A program made the translations under genes and the position numbers. Under the pieces are notes generated by a model. It was not told the origin of the DNA. It worked only from the letters and a program-made list of their open reading frames with translations, and ran no database searches. From Candidatus Rifleibacteriota bacterium (GTDB lineage: Bacteria; Muiribacteriota; Ozemobacteria; Ozemobacterales; Ozemobacteraceae): DNA of 12,455 nucleotides. Each line of letters begins with the position of its first letter. Position 1 is the stretch's first letter. Below, one piece after another: positions 1-6,036 of this stretch. Where the stretch lies: positions 1 through 12,455 of the forward strand of contig JAQUZA010000045.1 in the NCBI GenBank assembly GCA_028691595.1, in the 5' to 3' direction.

Positions 1-2
1 GA

Positions 3-464
3 CCAAATGCTGTTGAACCTTTACTCGAAATGCTCGACGATGAGTCGGTGCAGGTAAGAGCCGCTGCTGTCGAAAGTCTTTCAAAGGTTGGCAGCCTCCA
101 GCCTGATCTGTTGGTTCAAAAGCTTGATAAAGCCGGAAAACGGTCCAAGATAAACCTGATCAGAGCGATGGGGCAGCTCAAAAACGAAAAGTTTGTCAAG
201 CCTCTGGTTGAGGTTCTTAAAGACCGGGATACCCTGTTTTTCAGTATCGATGCCATTGGTGATCTAGGGTTTCCGCAGGCAGAATTCTCACTGCGTCGGC
301 TTCTAAAAGATGAAATATGGTTCAATCGCCTGAATGCCCTCGAGGCCCTTGCCAAATTGCAGATATCTGAACTCGGTCAGATCGCCCAGGAAGCCATTCT
401 GGACGAGAACGATATGGTTCGCAACGCTGCCGGCAGAATTCTTGCCGCCCTGAAAACACGCTGA
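3..464 (+). CDS. HEAT-repeat protein, 5'-truncated by the window edge
   Basis: The reading frame is open from base 3, upstream of the first internal ATG at 30, so this is the C-terminal part of a longer protein ending at TGA 462-464. The visible ~153 residues form about five helical-pair repeats. Examples are the AVEPLLEMLDDESVQVRAAA unit, a FVKPLVEVLKDRD unit and a final unit with the DENDMVRNAAGRILAAL pattern. The alternation of hydrophobic positions with D-x-x-x-V-R-x-x-A is the hallmark of HEAT/PBS-lyase-like repeats, which generally act as protein-binding scaffolds. No catalytic motif is visible, and no signal peptide can be judged because the N-terminus is missing. It is separated from the downstream operon by 378 bases containing a promoter, so a functional link is not implied. 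The family call is confident; partner and role are unknown. Confidence 0.85.
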   Translation, partial: PNAVEPLLEMLDDESVQVRAAAVESLSKVGSLQPDLLVQKLDKAGKRSKINLIRAMGQLKNEKFVKPLVEVLKDRDTLFFSIDAIGDLGFPQAEFSLRRLLKDEIWFNRLNALEALAKLQISELGQIAQEAILDENDMVRNAAGRILAALKTR

Positions 465-482
465 AATTAACGTTTTTAAAAC

Positions 483-661
483 TTCAGATTCAAATTTGAC
501 GAACCAAGAGGTTGTCGAACCGACCACAATTGTGCGTTGGCCGGTAAAACTGATTTTTGTTTTACCCGGTTAAATGATGCACTCCAGAAAAAGATGTTGT
601 CCGGGTACTTTTGATCCCCGGGCTCGGCTTTAATTCGTGCGTCGCAAATTTGAATTTTGAA
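483..661. repeat. Inverted-repeat-bounded intergenic segment with internal hairpins
   Basis: The 11-mer ATTCAAATTTG at 488-498 recurs in inverted orientation as CAAATTTGAAT at 645-655. The match can be extended outward to a TTCA block with one bulge. Between them lie two further hairpins: 541-550 with 559-569 (CCGGTAAAAC against GTTTTACCCGG, one bulged C) and 601-605 with 617-621 (CCGGG/CCCGG). The arrangement could be a small MITE-like element, a structured leader or terminator for the HEAT gene, or paired regulator sites, since CAAATTTG is itself palindromic. No target-site duplication is evident. The repeats are seen directly; the meaning is undecided. Confidence 0.4.
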
Positions 662-682
662 AAATCTAATTAATTGATTTTT
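660..682. promoter_or_regulatory. AT-rich near-palindrome overlapping the operon promoter
   Basis: AAAAATC (660-666) and GATTTTT (676-682) are exact inverted arms around TAATTAATT, giving a 23-base near-perfect palindrome with one extra T. Its right arm overlaps the proposed -35 hexamer at 674-679, the usual position for a repressor operator. It could alternatively be a weak terminator stem for the HEAT gene, since it ends in five T, but the stem is almost entirely A-T and would be unstable in RNA. Confidence 0.35.
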
Positions 683-702
683 GCTGTACACAAAAGTATA
701 CT
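674..702 (+). promoter_or_regulatory. Putative sigma70-type promoter of the lipoprotein-secretin operon
   Basis: TTGATT (674-679) and TATACT (697-702) are separated by exactly 17 bases. They match the TTGACA/TATAAT consensus at 4/6 and 5/6 positions. Transcription would start near 709, giving an untranslated leader of about 134 bases before the ATG at 843. This is the best promoter-like pair in the interval. It assumes a standard housekeeping sigma factor. Confidence 0.5.
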
Positions 703-716
703 TGGCTCTCGAAAAT

Positions 717-726
717 TATGTACATA
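717..726. promoter_or_regulatory. TATGTACATA palindrome (putative operator, copy 1)
   Basis: A perfect 10-base palindrome lies just downstream of the predicted transcription start. Its ATGTACAT core recurs in only one other place that I saw in the window, 10320-10327, which is the other promoter-bearing interval. Location and recurrence suggest a binding site for a dimeric regulator shared by both transcription units. The regulator is not identifiable here. Confidence 0.4.
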
Positions 727-794
727 GCGAAAGTATGCAGAGGATTGAAGCTGGAATTCAGGCTGATTTTGAGCTCTGATCGGTCTCAGTCTGT

Positions 795-828
795 CTGGTA
801 TTCACGCTGTAATGCCAGGGTATTTTTT
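795..828 (+). terminator. Terminator-like leader hairpin with U-tract (possible attenuator)
   Basis: CTGGTATT (795-802) pairs with AATGCCAG (811-818) through eight pairs, one of them G-U, around an 8-base loop. After four bases (GGTA) comes TTTTTT at 823-828. The structure lies within the predicted mRNA leader and ends three bases before the Shine-Dalgarno of the first operon gene, so it would act as an attenuator rather than an end-of-gene terminator. The offset between stem and U-tract weakens the call. I saw no clear competing anti-terminator stem. Confidence 0.35.
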
Positions 829-830
829 GA

Positions 831-836
831 CGGAGG
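831..836 (+). promoter_or_regulatory. Ribosome binding site deciding the start at 843
   Basis: CGGAGG lies six bases before ATG 843 but only three before the in-frame TTG at 840. Normal spacing therefore selects ATG 843 as the start of the first lipoprotein gene. Confidence 0.75.
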
Positions 837-842
837 TCGTTG

Positions 843-2117
843 ATGAAACAGAGATTTCTTTCTGCTTGTTTTATGGTTTTTGCCATCATAATGCTTACAA
901 TCGGCTGTGGTGGCGGCGGGAGCTCCGGTTCCTCAATTTCCAGTGGCTGGCTCGGAGTTACCGACCCGAATGCTGCCGGCAAATGGCAGATTGAAATTCA
1001 GCCTTCTGCTGTTGCCATAAGGCCGGAACAGACGATCTCACTTTCGGTTCTGGTAAAAGATGCCTATGGGCACCCGCTCGATGGTGTTAAAGTGCTCTTT
1101 TCTTCTCAGCTGGGCGGCAAATTTGAAGATGAAAACGCCGACACCAAGAATGGCTGGGTCTCTAATAAATTCACTGCCGGCAAACAGCAGGGTACCGAAG
1201 CGATTGTCGTTGTCGCAAATGATATTTCGGTCTCCAAATCTTTGCTCGTTCAGGCCGCCGCCGGCAATCCCCCTGTCAGCCAGATTATTACAAGCGAAGA
1301 TACAACCCTGGCCGGAAACATCGTTACTGTTGCAGTTGGTGCAACCATTGACGGTTCACCCGCCAGTGGGCTTGAAGCTGCTTTGTCGTCGACAATCGCA
1401 GGAAGATTCGGCGATTCTAACGGCAAAATCGAAAACGGCTGGTTTACCACCACTTTTACTTCCGACAAGGAGGCCTCGGGTGTTGGCACTATTACTGCAA
1501 TGATTAACGGAGTAAAAACCGAAAAATCATTGTCTGTGGTTAAAGAGAAAATTGCTTCGCCAGTTCTTAAGATTTCGGTCAATCCTGATGCTGTTTTTCT
1601 TGGCCAATCGGCAACGGTAATTGTTATCAGCAAAGATGAAAGCGGTGCTGCTTCAAATGCCAGGATTAACCTGAGCGCTTCTTTGGCCGGGTCTTTTTAC
1701 CCAAGAGAGGGTACACCTAACAGCGGGGTATTTTTCTCAGAATTTACTGCCGGCAACGAAGTTGGAAGTGCAGCTCTGACTGTTTTCAGCGGCGAATCCT
1801 CTGCATCGGCAATACTGTCGATCGAAAAACCCGAAATAGTCATGAGCATTACTCCATCAAAAGACTCGGTGAAGGTCGATGAGCGTGTTCCGGTTTCACT
1901 GCTGGTTACCGACACCTTCTCAAGGCCGATCAGCAGCGCTAAAATTTTCCTGAGTGCCGAACTTGGCTGCGAATGCGATGATGACACCGGTTCTACCAAT
2001 AGTGACGGGTATTTCTTTTTTGAGTTTATTGCCAGTCAGACAGCAGGTCTTTCACACATTCATGCTTTGACAGCCGGCGCAACCGCAACGGCTCAGATTA
2101 CTGTGGTTGGCCCCTGA
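843..2117 (+). CDS. Lipoprotein with four bacterial Ig-like (Big_1/invasin-type) domains
   Basis: The product has 424 residues. A hydrophobic signal (residues 4-20) ends in TIGC with Cys22 as the probable lipidated residue, followed by a flexible GGGGSSGSS tether. Four repeats of 85-90 residues follow, at roughly 49-136, 147-233, 240-328 and 331-422. Each reads P-x-(ten)-L-x-V-x-V-x-D-(A/E)...A-x-(I/V)-x-L-(S)-(A/S)-x-L-x-G-x-F...G-(W/Y/V)...FTAG or a variant (FTSD, FIAS). This is the Big_1 pattern seen in invasin/intimin-type and other surface proteins, where the domains act as rigid spacers or adhesive modules. Start choice rests on the RBS. The -3 position of the lipobox is Thr rather than Leu, a minor deviation. 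Its stop overlaps an ATG as TGATG, and the true next start is 24 bases on. As first gene of the operon it probably sits on the outer membrane with the secretin products; the specific ligand is unknown. Confidence 0.85.
   Translation: MKQRFLSACFMVFAIIMLTIGCGGGGSSGSSISSGWLGVTDPNAAGKWQIEIQPSAVAIRPEQTISLSVLVKDAYGHPLDGVKVLFSSQLGGKFEDENADTKNGWVSNKFTAGKQQGTEAIVVVANDISVSKSLLVQAAAGNPPVSQIITSEDTTLAGNIVTVAVGATIDGSPASGLEAALSSTIAGRFGDSNGKIENGWFTTTFTSDKEASGVGTITAMINGVKTEKSLSVVKEKIASPVLKISVNPDAVFLGQSATVIVISKDESGAASNARINLSASLAGSFYPREGTPNSGVFFSEFTAGNEVGSAALTVFSGESSASAILSIEKPEIVMSITPSKDSVKVDERVPVSLLVTDTFSRPISSAKIFLSAELGCECDDDTGSTNSDGYFFFEFIASQTAGLSHIHALTAGATATAQITVVGP
987..2108 (+). repeat. Four tandem Ig-like domain repeats (protein level)
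   Basis: Four consecutive 85-90-residue units share the L-x-G-x-F ... FTAG-type core. They are divergent at nucleotide level, so this is an old protein-domain amplification rather than a recent DNA repeat. A fifth related unit makes up the mature part of the next gene's product. Confidence 0.75.
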
Positions 2118-2140
2118 TGGCACCTTTCCAGGAGAAAAAT

Positions 2141-2557
2141 ATGCAATCATTTAAAATTTTTTGGAAGATATTGTTTTCGCTGGCTGTAATTGCTTCTTTA
2201 TCCTTTCTATCGGGTTGCGATGCTGGTTCAAATGACCCCGTTGCAACGGCTGTGTCAACTGGAAACGGCTACAAAATGCAACTGGCAGCATCGTTGACCA
2301 GTGTCAGGGTGGGGGGTACCTCCACTCTTACCGCAGTAGTGTTTGAACCAGACGGGTCACCCATAAGAGATGGCGAAGAAGTCTTTTTTGCCGCAGAAAG
2401 GGGCAAATTCTCCGATGACTCAGTTAAAACCTCAGGCGGAACCGCAGTTGTTACCTTTACTGCCGGCGAAAATCCCTTGAATCTGGAAACCGTTACTGCA
2501 ACCTGTCACGGTGCGATTTCTTCTCTCCAGATCATTATTGTTCCCGAAAAATTCTGA
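2141..2557 (+). CDS. Small lipoprotein with one Ig-like (Big_1-type) domain
   Basis: The product has 138 residues. The frame is also open from an ATG at 2117 overlapping the previous stop. However, AGGAG at 2130-2134 sits six bases before ATG 2141, and only this start puts a clean signal peptide at the N-terminus: MQSFKIFWK, then a hydrophobic core, then FLSGC with Cys26 as lipidation site. That is a good lipobox (L-S-G-C). After a short linker, residues 43-135 form one Ig-like domain with the same landmarks as the upstream protein: L-x-A-x-V-F-x-P-D-G-x-P, then F-F-A-A-E-R-G-K-F, then T-F-T-A-G. It looks like a one-domain offshoot of the upstream four-domain lipoprotein. It lies within the operon between that gene and the secretin. 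A pilotin-like or accessory role for the secretin is conceivable from position only; nothing in the sequence demonstrates it. Confidence 0.82.
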   Translation: MQSFKIFWKILFSLAVIASLSFLSGCDAGSNDPVATAVSTGNGYKMQLAASLTSVRVGGTSTLTAVVFEPDGSPIRDGEEVFFAAERGKFSDDSVKTSGGTAVVTFTAGENPLNLETVTATCHGAISSLQIIIVPEKF

Positions 2558-2568
2558 CCTGACCACTG

Positions 2569-2581
2569 ACCTTTGAAAGGT
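2569..2581 (+). promoter_or_regulatory. ACCTTTGAAAGGT palindrome embedding the secretin-gene Shine-Dalgarno
   Basis: This 13-base palindrome contains the AAAGG that serves as ribosome binding site for ATG 2591, at 10-base spacing. Flanking ACTG (2565-2568) and CAGT (2585-2588) can extend it into a hairpin. The site could be occluded in folded mRNA, damping translation of the secretin relative to the lipoproteins. This is inferred from sequence symmetry only. Confidence 0.35.
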
Positions 2582-2590
2582 AACCAGTTA

Positions 2591-2938
2591 ATGAAAAATA
2601 GAAATTCAATCTTTTTAAGTTTAATTCTTTGCGTTGTTGTGTTTGGTCTGTTTTCTTTTTCAGCTCTGCACGCAGAAGATGCCGACGAAACAGTTGTTAA
2701 CAGTAGTGAAATATCTGAATTGCCTGATGAAGAAGATAATGCAAAAACTGCAGATAATACGGGTAATACAGAAGATACAGATACAGCTGACAACGCCCGC
2801 AAAACAAAAACAGATAAGTCTGATGCAGCTGACAAAGGCTCAGATAAAGACCCTGAAGCTGCAGTTCTCGGTCATGCAGCCCTGGACCCGTCGCTCCCAG
2901 ATGATTATTACGAAGAACACCTTATTTCTACCCGTTAG
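2591..2938 (+). CDS. N-terminal segment of the secretin gene: signal peptide and acidic linker, ending at an in-frame TAG
   Basis: The segment has 115 residues. A TTG at 2573 is also in frame, but ATG 2591 gives a standard signal peptide: MKNRNS, a hydrophobic core to about residue 24, then SALHA with predicted SPase I cleavage before Glu29. Residues 29-90 are low-complexity, rich in Asp, Glu, Thr, Asn and Lys, and look like a disordered periplasmic linker. From about 100 (DPSLPDDYYEEHLISTR) the sequence begins to look like the first strand of a secretin N-domain, then hits TAG 2936-2938. The frame stays open and identical straight through 2939 into the secretin core to 4492. On its own this would be an exported, functionless acidic peptide. 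I therefore read it as the amino-terminal piece of one 633-codon secretin gene interrupted by a nonsense, or possibly recoded, codon. Confidence 0.72.
   Translation: MKNRNSIFLSLILCVVVFGLFSFSALHAEDADETVVNSSEISELPDEEDNAKTADNTGNTEDTDTADNARKTKTDKSDAADKGSDKDPEAAVLGHAALDPSLPDDYYEEHLISTR
2936..2938 (+). other. In-frame amber codon splitting the secretin gene (codon 116)
   Basis: TAG interrupts an otherwise continuous frame from ATG 2591 to TGA 4490-4492. None of the other six genes stops with TAG: five use TGA and one uses TAA. Reading on gives STR-(TAG)-SKSKSGNITTGYLMYTR, which completes a secretin N-domain beta-strand. The first downstream ATG (2978) has no Shine-Dalgarno and no signal peptide. 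Explanations are a nonsense mutation, sequencing or assembly error, suppression or recoding (amber suppressor tRNA, pyrrolysine or a UAG-sense code), or a translational restart. The sequence alone does not decide. Confidence 0.8.
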
Positions 2939-2977
2939 TCAAAAAGCAAAAGCGGTAATATTACTACCGGGTATCTT

Positions 2978-4492
2978 ATGTACACCAGATCCAAAGACAT
3001 TTTTGAGACCGTAAAAGATCTCTTTGACGAAGAGGTGAGCTCTGGTGACGTTAAAATCACCGAAAACGAAGTGACCAACTCGATCATCATCAAGGCAAAA
3101 AGCAATGACAGCCCGATAGTCGAAGAAATCCTCGATACGGTTAAAAGCCTTGACTTCCGCAGTGGCCAGGTTCTGATCGAAGTGCTGGTGGTTGAACTGA
3201 CGGTATCTGATGAAGACCTTTTTGACTTTGAACTGATGAATATCGTTAAAGAGCCTCTCAATATAAAAAATGCTCTGGGCACCTTTGGTGTCGATCATGG
3301 CACGATTGGCGAACCTGACCCGTTGTCTAAGAGCGATCGTCTAAAGGTCTTCGTGACCACGCCCAATCGTATGAAGCTCTTTCTTAACGCCTATAAAGAT
3401 ACAAACAAAGCCAACGTGATTTCATCACCGCATATCGTTGCCGCCAACCATCGTGAAGCAACTTTTAAAATCGGCAACAAGGTTCCGATTATCGAAAGTA
3501 TTCGACCCTCCGATGCCGGCCCCATCAAGTCTTTTGATATTAAAGAAGTCGGTATTGAACTGACTGTTACCCCGCATATAAATCGTGGTAATCAGATCGA
3601 CATGGAAGTTTTTCAGACGATCAATGCTTTGCAGAGCTACGATGCCAAAGAGGGCACGGCTAACATGTCAAACCGCGAAGTTAAGACCAATGTTTCCCTT
3701 GCTGATGGCGAAACGTTGATTCTTGGTGGCTTTATTGAGGAACGTACAACCAAGACCGAGAATAAGATCCCTTTGCTGGGCGATTTGCCGTTTCTTGGCA
3801 AGGCTTTCAGAAAGAAACAGAACAACAAAGAAAAAGTTGAACTGCTTATTTTTCTGACCCCAAAAGTTCTCGACACGGTTGAAGATGTCAAAGTTGCCCT
3901 TAAAGAAAAAATCGATAAGGTCAGCAACAAAGACAGAATCATGGGTCTTGTCGAAAACCTGCGCATCAAAAGAGAAAAGCTTGCCCCCAACCAGGAATAC
4001 TTCATCGAAAGGGCTTCGAGAGACTGGCATTACGACTATGATCGCAAAGATATCGAAGAACTTGTCTGGGATATCCCCATAGAGGTTGACCCCGCTTCTC
4101 TTAAACTTCGCCGCCTTGGTCACATGCCCTTTGGCTTCGGGCAGTCAAAACGTCTCAAACCGCCCCGCCTGAATACTGAAATCGTGCCATCAGAGGGCTT
4201 CATCATGGCCAAAGACTTTAATGTTGATGAACCCGAAAAGTTTAAATCAGTGCTGCTGCACGTTGCCAGCAATAACGCCGCCGTTGTTTACATCAATGGC
4301 AGACTGGTTGATCAGGACCCTGCCATGAAGCTCAAAGATGGCCATGATTACGAATACTGGAACCGGACCGTAAACGATATCCCGGGTACCCTGCTGAAAA
4401 AAGGCCCCAACAGCATTGTCGTCTTTCTCGGTTGCGACAAGACGACCAGTGATGCCTACCTCGACATCGAACTGATCGGAAACCGCCTATGA
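2978..4492 (+). CDS. Secretin (type II/III secretion/PilQ-family) core with novel C-terminal extension; lacks its own signal peptide
   Basis: The segment has 504 residues from the first ATG after the amber codon; the real gene very probably begins at 2591. Residues 1-59 complete a secretin N1-like domain (DIFETVKDLF, then ITENEVTNSIIIKA, then a helix to SLD). Residues 62-300 are the secretin core: QVLIEVLVVEL, the VISSPHIVAANHREATFKIG block, VGIELTVTPHI, NREVKTNVSLADGETLILGG, and the signature KIPLLGDLPFLGKAFR, ending at LIFLTPKVLDT. Secretins assemble as multimeric gated channels in the outer membrane. Here there is only one N-domain rather than several. Instead of a short pilotin-binding tail, residues ~300-504 add a charged helical stretch and then a beta-rich domain (AAVVYINGRLVDQ, LLKKGPNSIVVFLG) resembling a galactose-binding-like sandwich. 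No RBS precedes ATG 2978. The stop overlaps the next start as ATGA. The family call is strong; which system it serves is unknown. Confidence 0.88.
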   Translation: MYTRSKDIFETVKDLFDEEVSSGDVKITENEVTNSIIIKAKSNDSPIVEEILDTVKSLDFRSGQVLIEVLVVELTVSDEDLFDFELMNIVKEPLNIKNALGTFGVDHGTIGEPDPLSKSDRLKVFVTTPNRMKLFLNAYKDTNKANVISSPHIVAANHREATFKIGNKVPIIESIRPSDAGPIKSFDIKEVGIELTVTPHINRGNQIDMEVFQTINALQSYDAKEGTANMSNREVKTNVSLADGETLILGGFIEERTTKTENKIPLLGDLPFLGKAFRKKQNNKEKVELLIFLTPKVLDTVEDVKVALKEKIDKVSNKDRIMGLVENLRIKREKLAPNQEYFIERASRDWHYDYDRKDIEELVWDIPIEVDPASLKLRRLGHMPFGFGQSKRLKPPRLNTEIVPSEGFIMAKDFNVDEPEKFKSVLLHVASNNAAVVYINGRLVDQDPAMKLKDGHDYEYWNRTVNDIPGTLLKKGPNSIVVFLGCDKTTSDAYLDIELIGNRL

Positions 4493-6036
4493 GAAATTAC
4501 TGCTTTTGCGCCTTTGCTGTTGCGCTGACCATGTTGTTTATCTCGCCGCTCCAGTGTTTCGCAGCGGCCAGAATCATAAAGAATGTCAGGGTCTCGGTCG
4601 ATGGCAAAAAGCAGTATTTTAATCTGTTCCAGAGCCCGGTTGACAAGTCGATCTGGTATTGCGGGCAGACTAAACCCTCAGTTCTGACGAGAGAAATCGA
4701 AGGCCAGGAGATCCCTGAGATTTCGCTGATTCGATTCCAGAAAAAAGATGTAAAAAATCCGCAGACACTTATCGAAGGTGCCCACTTCAGAATGTATCTG
4801 TCGCTGGGCCCTGCCGATGAGGTTCTTGAAACGCTGAAGAAAAGGATACCCGATGCCGGGTCTGGCAAGCCTGTTGTTTTGTCGCCCGTGCCATTCGGAG
4901 CTCTGCAGCTTTATTTTCATAAGCCTGACGGAAAACTTGTGAAGCTCGATGCCGAGCCGCTTTCGGGCCTTTCGAGCCAGCACTCTTCACAGAATGTGGC
5001 TTTTTCAACTGTCCTTCAAACGCTTGATACAGATCTTCTTGACGCTCTGCTACGCGGTAATACGGGGGCCAAATACAAGTTGTTTTACAACTATCAGTAT
5101 GTCGACCCCGTTGTTTCGGGAAAACCTCCTGCGACTCTGCCGGGCGGGCGTGATTTTGAAGACCGCACAAATTCAGGTTCTTCTGATTCTGATCGACTTC
5201 TCCCCGGTGCCCGTGACTTTGAGACCATCGAAACTCAGATCGCCCAGGAAACCGGCTGGGAAGAAGCTGGAGAAGGTTTTATCGGGTTTGGTCGGTATTC
5301 AAAATCTATCCAGGACATGTGCGTGCTGATCGAGCAGAATACAGATGGCTGGGAAAACGCCTATATGACTCTGCCTTCTATTTTTGCACCCGAAGGCATC
5401 GATATCAGGAAAATTGAGCTTGCTGTTTCTTTGAAGCACGGAAACAAATCATACGCCGATAAAACATTCACCTGGACCCCTGAAAAAAAATGGCGGGATA
5501 AATTTGGTGCGCCACTTGTTTATGGGGTTTTTGATCTTGCCAATCTGAAAGAAAAGCACCCCGATGATTTGAATTCTGCTTATTTTGCAATAAAGCAGCG
5601 CATTGAATCTGCCAACGGCGATGTCCTTGTCTCAGAAACAGTCGTTGACATGCTTGTTGGCAATTCGCCTGTCACTGATCCACTTATTTTCGCCGATATT
5701 CTTGAATTTGAAACCGGTCTTCTTACCTGGGCTGAATCAGGAAAAGACGGCCTGAAAAGAATTGAGATCGAGCTGAGTGACGGCGACTGGAAATCAGTCA
5801 GAACGGTAGAACCCAGAAGTGTTAAAGGTCGTCTCGTAGCTTCAGAAGCCCAACGCTGGCTGGTGCGCAGGTCAGACATGGCTCAGCCCTCATCTCTGAA
5901 AGCAGAAGTCAACTTTATTGTCAGCAAAGGCGGTTCAGAAAAAAAAGTTGCCTGGGCCTTTAATGATACTGACCTGCGCTCAAAACTCTTTGAACTTTCG
6001 GTAATATTTTTCGACAAGGACTGGTCAGAAAGATGA
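4489..6036 (+). CDS. Exported protein of unrecognised family, paralogue of the protein at 10393-12444
   Basis: The product has 515 residues. Start ATG 4489 overlaps the secretin stop as ATGA with only a weak CGGA upstream, so translation is probably coupled. A signal peptide (MRNYCFCAF, hydrophobic core, LQCFA) with SPase I cleavage near residue 25-27 predicts periplasmic or surface location. I recognise no domain. Two conserved blocks align with the gene at 10393. Residues 75-205 hold IPEISLIRFQKKD, the RMYLSLG strand, ETLKKRIP and the FHKPDGK turn. Residues 264-515 hold GFGRYSKSIQDMCVLI, GWENAYMTLPS, and a terminal FFDKDW mirrored as FFDQDW. The linker 206-263 carries two copies of LPG(G/A)RDFE 20 residues apart. 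The fold appears mostly beta. Being coupled between secretin and giant lipoprotein suggests a structural or accessory role in the same envelope assembly; that is inference. Confidence 0.85.
   Translation: MRNYCFCAFAVALTMLFISPLQCFAAARIIKNVRVSVDGKKQYFNLFQSPVDKSIWYCGQTKPSVLTREIEGQEIPEISLIRFQKKDVKNPQTLIEGAHFRMYLSLGPADEVLETLKKRIPDAGSGKPVVLSPVPFGALQLYFHKPDGKLVKLDAEPLSGLSSQHSSQNVAFSTVLQTLDTDLLDALLRGNTGAKYKLFYNYQYVDPVVSGKPPATLPGGRDFEDRTNSGSSDSDRLLPGARDFETIETQIAQETGWEEAGEGFIGFGRYSKSIQDMCVLIEQNTDGWENAYMTLPSIFAPEGIDIRKIELAVSLKHGNKSYADKTFTWTPEKKWRDKFGAPLVYGVFDLANLKEKHPDDLNSAYFAIKQRIESANGDVLVSETVVDMLVGNSPVTDPLIFADILEFETGLLTWAESGKDGLKRIEIELSDGDWKSVRTVEPRSVKGRLVASEAQRWLVRRSDMAQPSSLKAEVNFIVSKGGSEKKVAWAFNDTDLRSKLFELSVIFFDKDWSER

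Noticed and set aside
840..842. TTG at 840 as start of the first lipoprotein
   Set aside because: It lies only three bases from GGAGG. ATG 843 has normal spacing and gives the same signal peptide without an extra Met.
1060..1503. Plus-strand 147-residue frame inside the four-domain lipoprotein
   Set aside because: Off-frame shadow with no RBS and no coherent domain; the in-frame product is clearly real.
2117..2140. ATG 2117 as start of the one-domain lipoprotein (overlapping the previous stop)
   Set aside because: It would add MAPFQEKN before a complete signal peptide, while AGGAG with six-base spacing supports ATG 2141.
2573..2590. TTG 2573 as start of the secretin N-terminal segment
   Set aside because: It lies inside the palindrome holding the RBS; ATG 2591 gives a typical signal peptide.
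2939..3298. Antisense open frames across the secretin start (two minus-strand frames, 115-119 residues)
   Set aside because: They mirror the strongly supported + strand secretin, lack RBS and recognisable domains, and look like codon-bias shadows.
2978..4492. Assigning a specific symbol such as gspD, pilQ or sctC to the secretin
   Set aside because: Only one N-domain is present, the C-terminus is atypical and no diagnostic partners are in the window, so a specific system cannot be claimed.
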